Shown: positions 1-7,872, counted from the first letter of the stretch. The stretch is DNA of 8,379 nt from an uncultured Collinsella sp. (GCA_902495265.1 CABUWR010000048.1:1-8379), one strand, 5' to 3'. Numbers and translations: made by a program. Notes: generated by a model not told the origin, from the letters alone.

Positions 1-3000
1 CGTCGTTGGCGACAAAGCGGCCCTCGCCGTGGCTGATGGCGACGGTGTAGGGGTCGTCCAGGCTGCACTGCGACAGCCACGGGGACAGGTTGGACGAGAT
101 GCGGGTGCGAACCAGACGGCTCTGATGGCGACCGATAGTGTTGAACGTCAGCGTGGGCGCATCGGGCGTGGCGTCGACGATGTCGCCGTAGGGCACCAGA
201 CCGAGCTTGATCAGGGCCTGGAAGCCGTTGCAGATGCCCAGCATCAGGCCATCGCGGGCCTTGAGCAGGTCGCGGACTGCCTCGGTGACTTCGGGAGCGC
301 GGAAGAACGCCGTGATGAACTTGGCGGAGCCATCGGGCTCGTCGCCGCCCGAGAAGCCGCCGGGGATCATGACAATCTGGCTTGCACGGATGCGGCGGGC
401 AAGCTCGTGGGTGCTCTCGGCGACGGCCTCGGGCGTGAGGTTGTTGATCACGAAGGTGTCGGCCTCGGCGCCGGCGGCGCGGAAGGCACGGGCGCTATCG
501 TACTCGCAGTTGTTGCCGGGGAACACGGGGATTACCACGCGCGGGCGGGCGATCTTGGCGCCGCTGTACACGTGGATATCCTTGGCACGGAAGTCGATGG
601 TCTCGACCTTGGCAGTCTCGCCGGCGCTGCGGTAGGCAAAGACGCCCTCGATGCCGCTCTCCCAGGCCTCTTGGAGCCCGGAGAGCTCGATGACCTCGGA
701 GCCGGTATCGATGACATAACCCTCGACGGTGGTGCCCAGGGGCTCGACGACAACGCCGTCGGCGACCTCGGGCAGCTGGGCATCCTCGGCAAGCTCGACG
801 ATAAAGCTGCCATAGAGCGGGGTGAAGAGGCTCTCCACGTCCACATCCTCGGCAAGCTCGATACCGATCTGGTTGCCGACGCACATCTTAAAGAGGCTCT
901 CGGCGCCGCAGCCGTAGCCGGGCGTGGAGACGGCCAGGGCGTCGCCGGTGGCGGTGAGTGCCTCGACGGCGTCAAATGCGGCGAGCAGCTGCTGGGCATC
1001 GGGACGGTAGTCCTCGCCATAGGTGGCGGGGGCGATACGGACGACGCGATGCGTGAGACCCTTGAACTCGGGGGAGACGGCGCGGGCCGCCTTGCCCACG
1101 GCGACAGCGAAGCTGATGAGGGTCGGCGGAACGTTGAGCTCGCCGGCCTCGTCCTCAAACGAGCCACTCATGGAGTCCTTGCCGCCGATGGCGCCGGCAC
1201 CCAGGTCGACTTGGGCCATAAGGGCGCCTAGGACGGCTGCCATGGGCTTGCCCCAGCGCTCGGCCTCGGTGCGCAGACGCTCGAAGTACTCCTGGAAGGA
1301 GAGGTAGGCGCGCTTGTGCTCAAAGCCTGCGGCCACGAGCTTGGCGATGGACTCGACCACGGACAGGTAGGCGCCCGCAAACTGGTCGGCCTCCATCAGA
1401 TAGGGGTTAAAGCCCCATGCCATAGCGCTCGCCGTGGTGGTCTCACCGTCCACGGGGAACTTAGCGACCATGGCAGAGCTCGGAGTGAGCTGCGTCTTGC
1501 CGCCAAAGGGCATGAGCACGGTCGCGGCGCCGATGGTGGAGTCAAAGCGCTCGGAAAGACCCTTGTTGGAGGCGACGTTGAGGTCGGTGACGAGCGAGGT
1601 CATGCGCTCGGCAAGCGTGGTGCCGGCCCAGCTGGGCTGCCACACGCTACGGGCGCACACGTGGGCGACCTGGTGCTTGGGTGCGCCGTTGGAGTTGAGG
1701 AACTCGCGGGACAGATCGACGATGGCGACGCCGTTCCATGCCATGCGCATGCGCGGCTCGGCGGTAACCTCGGCGATGACGGTTGCCTCCAGGTTCTCCT
1801 CGGCGGCGTAGCCCATGAACTCCTCGATGTCACCGTCGGCGACGGCGCAGGCCATGCGCTCCTGGGACTCGGAAATGGCGAGCTCGGTGCCGTCCAAGCC
1901 GTCGTACTTCTTGGTCACGGTATCAAGGTCGACATACAGGCCATCGGCAAGCTCGCCCACGGCGACCGAGACGCCGCCGGCGCCAAAGTCGTTGCAGCGC
2001 TTGATCAGACGGCAGGCATCGCCGCGGCGGAACAGACGCTGCAGCTTGCGCTCGACCGGGGCGTTGCCCTTCTGGACTTCGGCACCCGAGGTCTCGATTG
2101 ACTCGGTGTTCTGGGTCTTGGAGGAGCCGGTGGCGCCACCGATGCCGTCACGGCCGGTGCGGCCACCCAGCAGGATGATCTTGTCGGTGGGGGCGGGGCA
2201 CTCGCGACGAACGTGGTTTGCCGGGGTAGCGCCCACGACGGCGCCAACCTCCATGCGCTTGGCCACGTAACCGGGGTGATAGAGCTCGTTTACCTGGCCG
2301 GTGGCAAGACCGATCTGGTTGCCGTAGCTGGAGTAGCCGGCGGCAGCAGTGGTCACGAGTTTGCGCTGCGGCAGCTTGCCCTCGAGCGTCTCGGAAACCG
2401 GGACGGTGGGGTCGCCGGCGCCGGTGACGCGCATGGCTTGGTACACATAGCTGCGGCCCGAGAGCGGGTCGCGGATGGCGCCGCCCACGCAGGTGGCGGC
2501 ACCGCCGAAGGGCTCGATCTCGGTCGGGTGGTTATGGGTCTCGTTCTTAAAGAGGAACAGCCAGTCCTGGTCCTCGCCATCGACATCGACCTTTACCTTG
2601 ACGGTGCAGGCGTTGATCTCCTCGGACTCATCGACATCGGTCATGACGCCGGTCTTCTTGAGGTACTTGGCGCCGATGGTGCCCATGTCCATGAGGCAGA
2701 CGGGCTTGGCGTCGCGGCCGAGCTCGTGGCGCATCTCCATGTAGCGGTCGAAGGCCTGCTGCACCACGGCGTCGTCGATCGTCACGTCATCCAGGACGGT
2801 GCCGAAGGTGGTGTGACGGCAGTGGTCGGACCAATAGGTGTCGATCACGCGGATCTCGGTGATGGTGGGGTCGCGATCCTCATCGCGGAAGTACTGCTGG
2901 CAGAAGGCAATGTCTGCCTCGTCCATAGCAAGGCCGCGATCGGCGATAAAGGTGGCAAGGCCGGCCTCGTCGAGCTCGCGGAAGCCGTCGAGCACCTCGA

Positions 3001-3484
3001 CGGGTTGGGGCTCGGGCGTCTCCATGTACAGCGTCTCGGGCAAGTCGAGCGAGGCGATGCGCGCCTCGACGGGGTTCACCACGTAGTGCTTGATGGCCTC
3101 GATGGCGGCTTCGTCCAGAGCGCCCGAGAGCATATAGACCTTGGCGGAGCGCACGGCGGGGCGCTCGCCCTGGCTGATGAGCTGCACGCACTCGCTGGCG
3201 GAGTCGGCGCGCTGGTCAAACTGGCCAGGCAGGAATTCGACGGCAAAGACGGCGCCATCGCTTGCGGGGAGCTCGTCGTAGGTCACATCGACCTGGGGCT
3301 CGCTAAAGACGGTCGGCACGCAGGAGCGGAAAAGCTCCTCGTCGATGCCCTCGACGTCGTAGCGGTTGATGATCCTCAGGGCCTCGATGCCCTTGATGCC
3401 GAGAATCTCGGTCAGCTCGCCCTTGAGCTGCTGAGCCTCGACGTCGAACCCGGGTTTCTTCTCCACGTAGATACGAGAGACCAT
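1..3484 (-). CDS. purL: Phosphoribosylformylglycinamidine synthase, single-chain (3' end cut by window edge)
   Basis: Catalyses ATP- and glutamine-dependent conversion of FGAR to FGAM, the fourth step of de novo purine synthesis, in the cytosol. Reading the minus strand from the ATG at 3484 gives 1161 uninterrupted codons to the window edge. The N-terminus (VSRIYVEKKPGFD) and the GQFDQRADSA segment match the large 'clade II' PurL of Clostridia and relatives, about 1240 residues (family knowledge), so roughly 80 residues are missing. DTYWSDHCRHTTF lies at residues 215-227, the KNETHNHP nucleotide-binding motif at 313-320, and GGKDSM around 767-772. The C-terminal class I glutaminase domain shows GICNGFQ with nucleophile Cys1085, and HGEG with His1152 and Glu1154, so the catalytic triad is complete. 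AGGA just upstream of ATG supports this start. It is transcribed divergently from the antiporter; no purine partner gene is in view. The call is secure; its regulation is unknown. Confidence 0.97.
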   Translation of the reverse strand, partial: MVSRIYVEKKPGFDVEAQQLKGELTEILGIKGIEALRIINRYDVEGIDEELFRSCVPTVFSEPQVDVTYDELPASDGAVFAVEFLPGQFDQRADSASECVQLISQGERPAVRSAKVYMLSGALDEAAIEAIKHYVVNPVEARIASLDLPETLYMETPEPQPVEVLDGFRELDEAGLATFIADRGLAMDEADIAFCQQYFRDEDRDPTITEIRVIDTYWSDHCRHTTFGTVLDDVTIDDAVVQQAFDRYMEMRHELGRDAKPVCLMDMGTIGAKYLKKTGVMTDVDESEEINACTVKVKVDVDGEDQDWLFLFKNETHNHPTEIEPFGGAATCVGGAIRDPLSGRSYVYQAMRVTGAGDPTVPVSETLEGKLPQRKLVTTAAAGYSSYGNQIGLATGQVNELYHPGYVAKRMEVGAVVGATPANHVRRECPAPTDKIILLGGRTGRDGIGGATGSSKTQNTESIETSGAEVQKGNAPVERKLQRLFRRGDACRLIKRCNDFGAGGVSVAVGELADGLYVDLDTVTKKYDGLDGTELAISESQERMACAVADGDIEEFMGYAAEENLEATVIAEVTAEPRMRMAWNGVAIVDLSREFLNSNGAPKHQVAHVCARSVWQPSWAGTTLAERMTSLVTDLNVASNKGLSERFDSTIGAATVLMPFGGKTQLTPSSAMVAKFPVDGETTTASAMAWGFNPYLMEADQFAGAYLSVVESIAKLVAAGFEHKRAYLSFQEYFERLRTEAERWGKPMAAVLGALMAQVDLGAGAIGGKDSMSGSFEDEAGELNVPPTLISFAVAVGKAARAVSPEFKGLTHRVVRIAPATYGEDYRPDAQQLLAAFDAVEALTATGDALAVSTPGYGCGAESLFKMCVGNQIGIELAEDVDVESLFTPLYGSFIVELAEDAQLPEVADGVVVEPLGTTVEGYVIDTGSEVIELSGLQEAWESGIEGVFAYRSAGETAKVETIDFRAKDIHVYSGAKIARPRVVIPVFPGNNCEYDSARAFRAAGAEADTFVINNLTPEAVAESTHELARRIRASQIVMIPGGFSGGDEPDGSAKFITAFFRAPEVTEAVRDLLKARDGLMLGICNGFQALIKLGLVPYGDIVDATPDAPTLTFNTIGRHQSRLVRTRISSNLSPWLSQCSLDDPYTVAISHGEGRFVAND

Positions 3485-3668
3485 TGGTTCCTGCCTTCCT
3501 GATCGGTTGGGCGTACGGTACGGTATGCGGCAGCGGTCGGTTTGCGGGGCCTGCCCTGCGGTCGCCTTGAGCCACATGTTTGTAAACCTCACTATGATAC
3601 GACAGCTCGTGGCGCGTTGCGGACGGCGAGGGTGCTACAGTGAAGCGCAAACAAGAGAAAGGCATCAC
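3485..3668. promoter_or_regulatory. Divergent intergenic region between purL and the antiporter gene
   Basis: This 184-base gap must hold the purL promoter (leftward) and the antiporter promoter (rightward). For the antiporter, the best -10 candidate is TATGAT at 3593-3598 (five of six matches to TATAAT), with no convincing -35 at 17 bases. A weaker TACAGT lies at 3636-3641. The antiporter Shine-Dalgarno, GAAAGG, ends six bases before the ATG at 3669. On the purL side, 3512-3525 contains overlapping copies of a TACGG unit and the short dyad CGTAC-G-GTACG. This falls 30 to 40 bases upstream of the purL start codon and could be an operator or leader element. I found no complete sigma-70-type promoter for purL and no recognisable purine riboswitch. 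Confidence 0.4.
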
Positions 3669-5231
3669 ATGGCATTCGTTTCACTCGCCATCATCGCGCT
3701 CGTGGCCTTTGCAAGCCCCTTCATCGCCTCGGCGATTCCCGGAAAACCCGTTCCCGAGACGGTCTTTTTGCTCGTGCTCGGTGCGGTGCTGGGACCTCAT
3801 ATGCTCGGCGTCATCCATGTAGATGCCGAGGTTTCGCTCGTGTCAGAGCTCGGCCTGGCCTTTTTGTTCCTGCTTGCCGGCTTTGAGATTGACCCTAAGA
3901 ACATTACGGGTGTGGAGGGGCGCTACGGCTTGGCGACGTGGGCCGTCACGTTTGGTATCGCCTGGCTTGCCGTGCGCTTTACGCCGTGGTTCTCGGTCAG
4001 CCATTTCGACGGTATCGCCGTGACGCTCGCCTTGACCTCGACGGCGCTTGGAGCGCTCATGCCCATCTTGCGCGAGCGGTCGCTTGCCGGAACGCGCGTC
4101 GGTGATTCGATTCTCGCCTATGGTACGTGGGGCGAGCTCGGCCCCGTGCTCGCCATGTCGGTACTGCTGTCTGCCCGTACGGGCATCGAGACGCTGCTGA
4201 TCTTGGGCTTATTTGCCGCCGTGTGTGTGCTACTTGCCGTGGTCCCCGGCCGTTCCAAACGCATCGGCAGCCGGTTTTTCGCCTTTATTCAGGAGCGCGC
4301 CGACACCACGTCGCAGACCTTCGTGCGCCTGACGGTGCTTATTTTGGTCACGCTCGTGGCGTTTTCCGCTATTTTTAGCCTCGATATCGTGTTGGGCGCT
4401 TTTGCCGCCGGCTTTGTCCTGCGCTACATCATCCCCGAGGGCAACCATACGCTCGAGACCAAGCTCGATGGCCTGGCCTATGGCTTTTTGATTCCGGTGT
4501 TCTTTACCGTATCGGGCGCGAAGATCGATCTGACGGCTGTGGCGTCGCGCCCGGGCTTGCTCGTGGGCTTTATCGTGGCGCTGCTGATTATTCGTGCCGT
4601 GCCCATTCTCATCTCTATGAGCATTTGTCCCGTGACGCGCGATGTGTCGGCGTATGGTCGCATTACGGTGGCCCTGTACTGCACCACGGCGCTGCCGATC
4701 ATCGTTGCCGTGACAAGCGTTGCCGTCAACGCGGGCGCGCTGTCGCAAGATATTGCGTCGGTCATGGTTGCCGCCGGTGCCATCACGGTGTTCTTGATGC
4801 CATTGCTCGCGCAGCTCTTCTACCGCGTGGTCGACGCCGCACCGGTCGCCGCCGTGGCAGAAGTTGCCGAGCATCCATCCGATGCGCTCGACATTCTGCG
4901 CGCCCATCACGATTTGGCGAGTCTGCTCGCACGCGAGCACGAGCTGCTGACCTCGCATGGACATGGTCGTGTATTCGAGGGCCTGCCTACGCTCGATACG
5001 ATTGCCGATCGTCTTTCCGCCGAGGCAGCGAGCGGCCACATCGATGCCCGCATCGTGGACGCGGCGCACCTGCTTGCCGATAAGACCTATGGAGACGAGG
5101 TCGACCCGTCCAAGCTGACTCCGCGTGAGCGCCGCCGCCTGGAGCGCGCCAAGCTCGCCGTGCACGAATACCGCCGCCGCATGCTGGAGCTCTACGCGCG
5201 CGATGAAGCACAGGACGACGACGGTAAGTAG
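3669..5231 (+). CDS. CPA2-type cation:proton antiporter with charged C-terminal tail
   Basis: An integral membrane protein of 520 residues, expected to exchange Na+ or K+ for protons (Na_H_Exchanger family). Hydrophobic segments fill residues 1 to about 390. CPA2 hallmarks are visible: LVLGAVLGP (35-43), ELGLAFLFLLAGFEIDP (60-76), LTSTALGALMPILRE (122-136) and IPVFFTVSGAKIDL in a late helix. Where Kef-type proteins carry a Gln-Asp pair and others Asp-Asp in the ion-binding helix, this one reads TWGELGPVLA, with Glu156 as the apparent carboxylate. Residues 390-520 form a charged, probably helical tail rich in His, Arg and Glu, with no Rossmann (TrkA-N/RCK) motif. ATG at 3669 is chosen because GAAAGG precedes it by six bases and a hydrophobic helix follows at once; the frame stays open further upstream, but that extension is polar and has no ribosome site. 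It appears to be a single-gene unit ending at the hairpin near 5290. The family is secure; the ion is unknown. Confidence 0.9.
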   Translation: MAFVSLAIIALVAFASPFIASAIPGKPVPETVFLLVLGAVLGPHMLGVIHVDAEVSLVSELGLAFLFLLAGFEIDPKNITGVEGRYGLATWAVTFGIAWLAVRFTPWFSVSHFDGIAVTLALTSTALGALMPILRERSLAGTRVGDSILAYGTWGELGPVLAMSVLLSARTGIETLLILGLFAAVCVLLAVVPGRSKRIGSRFFAFIQERADTTSQTFVRLTVLILVTLVAFSAIFSLDIVLGAFAAGFVLRYIIPEGNHTLETKLDGLAYGFLIPVFFTVSGAKIDLTAVASRPGLLVGFIVALLIIRAVPILISMSICPVTRDVSAYGRITVALYCTTALPIIVAVTSVAVNAGALSQDIASVMVAAGAITVFLMPLLAQLFYRVVDAAPVAAVAEVAEHPSDALDILRAHHDLASLLAREHELLTSHGHGRVFEGLPTLDTIADRLSAEAASGHIDARIVDAAHLLADKTYGDEVDPSKLTPRERRRLERAKLAVHEYRRRMLELYARDEAQDDDGK

Positions 5232-5267
5232 TAAGGAATGCCGGGATACGGGTTCCGTCCAAATAAT

Positions 5268-5312
5268 AGAAGGCGCGCTGCCTGCGGTTGATGCAGGCAG
5301 CGCGCCTTTTGC
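5268..5312. terminator. Bidirectional rho-independent terminator between convergent genes
   Basis: A perfect 16-bp stem pairs 5270-5285 with 5293-5308, extended by a G-T and an A-T pair, around the 7-base loop GGTTGAT. The core is GGCGCGCTGCCTGC and its complement. TTTT follows at 5307-5310 for rightward transcription. On the minus strand the stem is followed by TTCTATTATTT, also T-rich. It lies 36 bases past the antiporter stop and 43 bases past the dehydrogenase stop, so it can end both convergent genes. Confidence 0.9.
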
Positions 5313-5352
5313 GTTGAGCAATGTTGAGGCTAGGAGTCGTGGCTTGCGACCT

Positions 5353-6102
5353 TTAGGAGCGGGCTGCTCCGTCGACGGGGAGAATGGCGCCCGTGACATA
5401 GGAGGACATGTCGCTTGCCAAGAAGACAAAGGCGTTGGCGACATCCTCGGGCTCGCCCATGCGACCCAGCGGAATGGTGGCGATGATGGGCTTGATGACC
5501 TCTTCGGGCAGGTTGGCGACCATATCGGTCTTGGTTACGCCAGGCGCGACGGCATTGACGCGAATACCCATGGGGGCGAGCTCGCGTGAGAGCGACTGGA
5601 CCATGCCGTTGACGGCAAACTTGGACGTAGGATAGCCGACGCCGGAGGGCTGGCCATACTTGGCGACCATTGAACTCGTGGTGGTGATGGTGCCGCCGTG
5701 GCCGGCTTCGGTCATGATCTTGGCGGCAGCCTGGTGACCGTTAAAGACGGCGACGACATTGAGGTCCATGACCTTTGCAAACTCTTCGGCCGTGTAATCC
5801 AAAAGGGGCGAGCGCTGGGAGATGCCGGCGTTGTTGACGACCGTGTCCAAGCCGCCCATGTCGGCTGCGGCCTGGGTAAAGGCCTCGGTTACGGCTTCGA
5901 GCGAGGTGAGGTCGCAGGAGCGGCCCCAGACCTTGGCGTCGGGATAGGCGGCTGTCAGCTTCTCAACGGCCGTATCGGCAGTCTCCTGGCGCGAGCCAAA
6001 GACGGTGACGACGGCGCCCTCCTCGATAAAACGGCAGGCGATGGCATAGCCGATACCGCGTGTGCCTCCGGTGATGATTGCTTTCTTGCCCTCGAGCAGC
6101 AT
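5353..6102 (-). CDS. Short-chain dehydrogenase/reductase, BaiA-like (candidate hydroxysteroid dehydrogenase)
   Basis: A classical SDR of 249 residues; cytosolic NAD(P)-dependent oxidoreductase. The Rossmann motif TGGTRGIG is at 11-18, NNAG at 90-93, and the catalytic set is Asn115, Ser144, Tyr157 and Lys161 (Y-P-T-S-K), all intact. Several stretches resemble, from memory, the bile-acid 3-alpha-hydroxysteroid dehydrogenase BaiA of Clostridium scindens: FIEEGA, DLTS, VFNG, SGVGYPTSK, VAPGV-TDM, RMGEPED-AN, FLASD and VDGAAR, at the same total length. FabG-type ketoacyl-ACP reductases share many of these, so the substrate is not proven. Arg38 just after the second beta strand suggests NADP(H), unlike the NAD-preferring form of BaiA. 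The start at 6102 follows AGAGGAAG at a proper distance; an in-frame ATG at 6156 has no ribosome site and would add a non-conserved leader. The gene stands alone between two terminators, away from any fatty-acid or bai genes in view. Confidence 0.9.
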   Translation of the reverse strand: MLLEGKKAIITGGTRGIGYAIACRFIEEGAVVTVFGSRQETADTAVEKLTAAYPDAKVWGRSCDLTSLEAVTEAFTQAAADMGGLDTVVNNAGISQRSPLLDYTAEEFAKVMDLNVVAVFNGHQAAAKIMTEAGHGGTITTTSSMVAKYGQPSGVGYPTSKFAVNGMVQSLSRELAPMGIRVNAVAPGVTKTDMVANLPEEVIKPIIATIPLGRMGEPEDVANAFVFLASDMSSYVTGAILPVDGAARS

Positions 6103-6250
6103 ATCGCTTCCTCTCTTGTGCGGATGGATACTTGCAGCACAGCATAGTGGCGGCAAAAAATAGCTGACGCCGCATATCGGTAAACGGTATCCACGGTTGT
6201 TTACGAACGGTCAAGTTGTTCAAACGTTAGTCGACCACTTCGTGCATAAG
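6103..6250 (-). promoter_or_regulatory. Promoter and possible operator of the BaiA-like dehydrogenase
   Basis: This AT-richer gap lies between the hom terminator and the dehydrogenase gene. On the minus strand the best promoter pair I see is TTTACC (6184-6179), a 16-base spacer and TATTTT (6162-6157); each box matches consensus only in part. A second -35-like TTGACC is at 6214-6209. Just upstream, GTTTACGAAC (6199-6208) and GTTCAAAC (6218-6225) form an imperfect inverted repeat with a 2-base bulge, which could bind a regulator. The ribosome site AGAGGAAG precedes the ATG at 6102. Promoter boxes are tentative. Confidence 0.35.
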
Positions 6251-6293
6251 ATGTAACTAAAAGGGGCTCCCATCCAATCGGATGGGAGCCCCT
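6251..6293 (-). terminator. Rho-independent terminator of hom
   Basis: A perfect 13-bp stem, GGGGCTCCCATCC (6263-6275) with its complement (6280-6292), closes a 4-base loop AATC; one more A-T pair extends it. On the minus strand it is followed by TTTTAGTTACAT, so it acts for leftward transcription. It begins about 30 bases past the hom stop codon, which implies that hom transcription ends before the dehydrogenase gene. Confidence 0.9.
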
Positions 6294-6323
6294 CATGCGT
6301 TATTTGATTTGCCGAGAATCGGG

Positions 6324-7667
6324 CTAGTTCGCCATGACGCCTTCGGTCCAGGCCTCGACGTCCTCGATGCGCAGAACGTTGGCGACTTCGGCCACGCAGT
6401 CGACGCTGGCAAGCTCGGCGGCGGCAGCCTGGACGTCCTTCTCGAGCGCGCGGTGCGTCAGGAAGATGACCGAGCAGGCATCGCTGACACCCGACTTGCC
6501 GTCCTCGACCTGGTTGATGAGCGAGATCGAGATGTTGTGCTTGGCAAAGATATCGACCGTCTCGGACAGGGCGCCCACGCGGTCGGCGACCTTCAGGCGC
6601 ACATAGTACTTGGTCTGGAGCTCGTCCATGGGCTTAAAGGCGAGGTTGTGACCATAGGGCTCAATCTCGGGCAGCGGAGCTACGCCGCGGCTGATCTGCT
6701 CGGAGAGCGACAGGATATCGCCCACGACGGCGCTCGCGGTGGGGAAGGAGCCTGCGCCGGCACCGTAGAACATGGTCTCGCCCACGGCGTCGCCTACCAC
6801 GTAGACAGCGTTCATGGCGCCGTTGACCTTGGCAAGCATGTGGTCGGCGGGGATCAGCGTGGGGTGCACGCGAACGTCGACGCCGGCGTCGGTGTTGCGG
6901 GCGATGCCGAGCAGCTTAATGGTGTAGCCGAGTTCGCGGGCCTGGGCGATGTCCTCGGCGCCGATGGTGCGAATACCCTGCTGGTACACATCATCGGTGG
7001 TCACGCGGGTGCCAAAGCCGATGGAGGCGAGGATCGCCGTCTTGCTGGTGGCGTCGAAGCCGTCGACGTCGGCGGACGGGTCGGCCTCGGCGTAGCCCTT
7101 GGCCTGGGCGTCGGCGAGCACGTCGGCGTAATCGGCGCCCTCGGCGTCCATGCGCGACAGGATATAGTTGGTGGTACCGTTGAGAATGCCGGCGATGGTC
7201 AGGATCTTGTTGCCCACCAAGTCGTGCTCGAGCGTGCTCACGATGGGGATGCCGCCGCCGCAGCTGGCCTCGCACTTAATCTGCACGCCGCACGCGCGCG
7301 CCTTCTCGGCGAGCGTCTCGACATGACGGCCCAGCAGGGCCTTGTTGGCAGAGACGACGTGCTTGCCGTTCTCGAAGGCGGTGGTGAAGATCTCGGTCGC
7401 GGGGTGCTCGCCGCCGATGAGCTCGACGACGATATCGACGGCGGGGTCGGTGACGACGTCGTGCCAGTCACTCGTAAAGGCCTCGCGCTCAATGCCTGCC
7501 GCCTCGACCTGCTCCCAAGCAAGCGCGCAGGCGCGGGTCAGCTTAAGGTCGATGCCGTAGGCTGCAAGGTACTCATCGTGGTGGCTCTTGATCAGACGGG
7601 CCACGCCGCCGCCGACGGTTCCCAGACCGATGAGGCCGACGTTCACGGTGCGCAGGGGTTCGCTCAT
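6324..7667 (-). CDS. hom: Homoserine dehydrogenase with C-terminal ACT domain
   Basis: Reduces aspartate semialdehyde to homoserine with NAD(P)H, the branch point toward threonine and methionine; cytosolic. The product has 447 residues, normal for the monofunctional bacterial type. The N-terminal Rossmann motif GLGTVG is at 14-19, SANKALL at 106-112, EASCGGGIPI at 133-142 and GILNGTTNYIL at 160-170. The family signature GYAEADPSADVDGFDATSK covers 191-209; Glu194, Asp205 and Lys209 keep the spacing of the yeast catalytic residues Glu208, Asp219 and Lys223. Residues from about 354 to 433 form an ACT domain (YYVRLKVADRVGALS), which in this family commonly mediates threonine feedback inhibition. 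A strong site AAGGAG (7679-7674) sits six bases before the ATG. The gene appears monocistronic, with its own terminator; no thrB, thrC or aspartokinase gene is visible beside it. The call is secure. Confidence 0.97.
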   Translation of the reverse strand: MSEPLRTVNVGLIGLGTVGGGVARLIKSHHDEYLAAYGIDLKLTRACALAWEQVEAAGIEREAFTSDWHDVVTDPAVDIVVELIGGEHPATEIFTTAFENGKHVVSANKALLGRHVETLAEKARACGVQIKCEASCGGGIPIVSTLEHDLVGNKILTIAGILNGTTNYILSRMDAEGADYADVLADAQAKGYAEADPSADVDGFDATSKTAILASIGFGTRVTTDDVYQQGIRTIGAEDIAQARELGYTIKLLGIARNTDAGVDVRVHPTLIPADHMLAKVNGAMNAVYVVGDAVGETMFYGAGAGSFPTASAVVGDILSLSEQISRGVAPLPEIEPYGHNLAFKPMDELQTKYYVRLKVADRVGALSETVDIFAKHNISISLINQVEDGKSGVSDACSVIFLTHRALEKDVQAAAAELASVDCVAEVANVLRIEDVEAWTEGVMAN

Positions 7668-7730
7668 AGATAGCTCCTTCGTGCATCTTATGGATGGATT
7701 AACCGCTTAAAGGTTGAGTGCATTCTAGCG
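7668..7730 (-). promoter_or_regulatory. Promoter and ribosome site of hom
   Basis: On the minus strand TAGAAT (7727-7722) matches five of six -10 bases and lies about 55 bases ahead of the hom start. No good -35 is seen at 16 to 18 bases. The implied leader of about 45 bases is too short for a peptide-based attenuator. It contains the near-palindrome TTAACCGCTTAA (7699-7710) and ends in the ribosome site AAGGAG. Confidence 0.4.
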
Positions 7731-7872
7731 TGAACCGAGGGCGCGTGCTCGCCAGGCAACAGGAGTCGCACAAAACGGCACCCCCGAAACGCTGCGGAAA
7801 CATTGGAAACATGCTCACTACATACGACCTACAGCCTATGTGATTCAGGACGGCAAGTACATCGCCGCCTAG
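7729..7872 (+). pseudogene. Start-less 47-codon open frame, possible gene remnant
   Basis: Between a TAG at 7726 and a TAG at 7870 one frame stays open for 47 codons. Its second half, KHWKHAHYIRPTAYVIQDG and then KYIAA before the stop, has the mixed composition of a real protein C-terminus. There is no in-frame ATG, GTG or TTG near its beginning and no ribosome site, so it is not an intact gene. The first part overlaps the hom upstream region. I do not recognise the family. A chance open frame in GC-rich DNA is a real alternative. Confidence 0.2.

Noticed and set aside
29..3502. Long plus-strand open frames of 400, 261 and 429 codons across this region
   Set aside because: They lie opposite purL, whose minus-strand frame carries all family motifs. 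GC-rich codon bias keeps the opposite strand open; the products are Gly/Ala/Asp-rich with no recognisable domain.
3507..3668. Upstream extension of the antiporter from a TTG codon
   Set aside because: The extra 54 residues are polar and Cys/Arg-rich, no ribosome site precedes the TTG, and the extension would cover the promoter zone. The ATG at 3669 has a good site.
4230..5444. A 404-codon minus-strand open frame opposite the antiporter
   Set aside because: It runs through the bidirectional terminator into the dehydrogenase gene and has a charged, His/Arg/Gln-rich composition typical of an antisense shadow.
6103..6156. Upstream start for the dehydrogenase at 6156
   Set aside because: No Shine-Dalgarno is present and it adds 18 residues not seen in classical SDRs; AGAGGAAG supports the start at 6102.
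6282..7673. A 463-codon plus-strand open frame covering all of hom
   Set aside because: Antisense shadow: hom has complete catalytic motifs and a good ribosome site, while this frame has low-complexity composition and starts inside the terminator hairpin.
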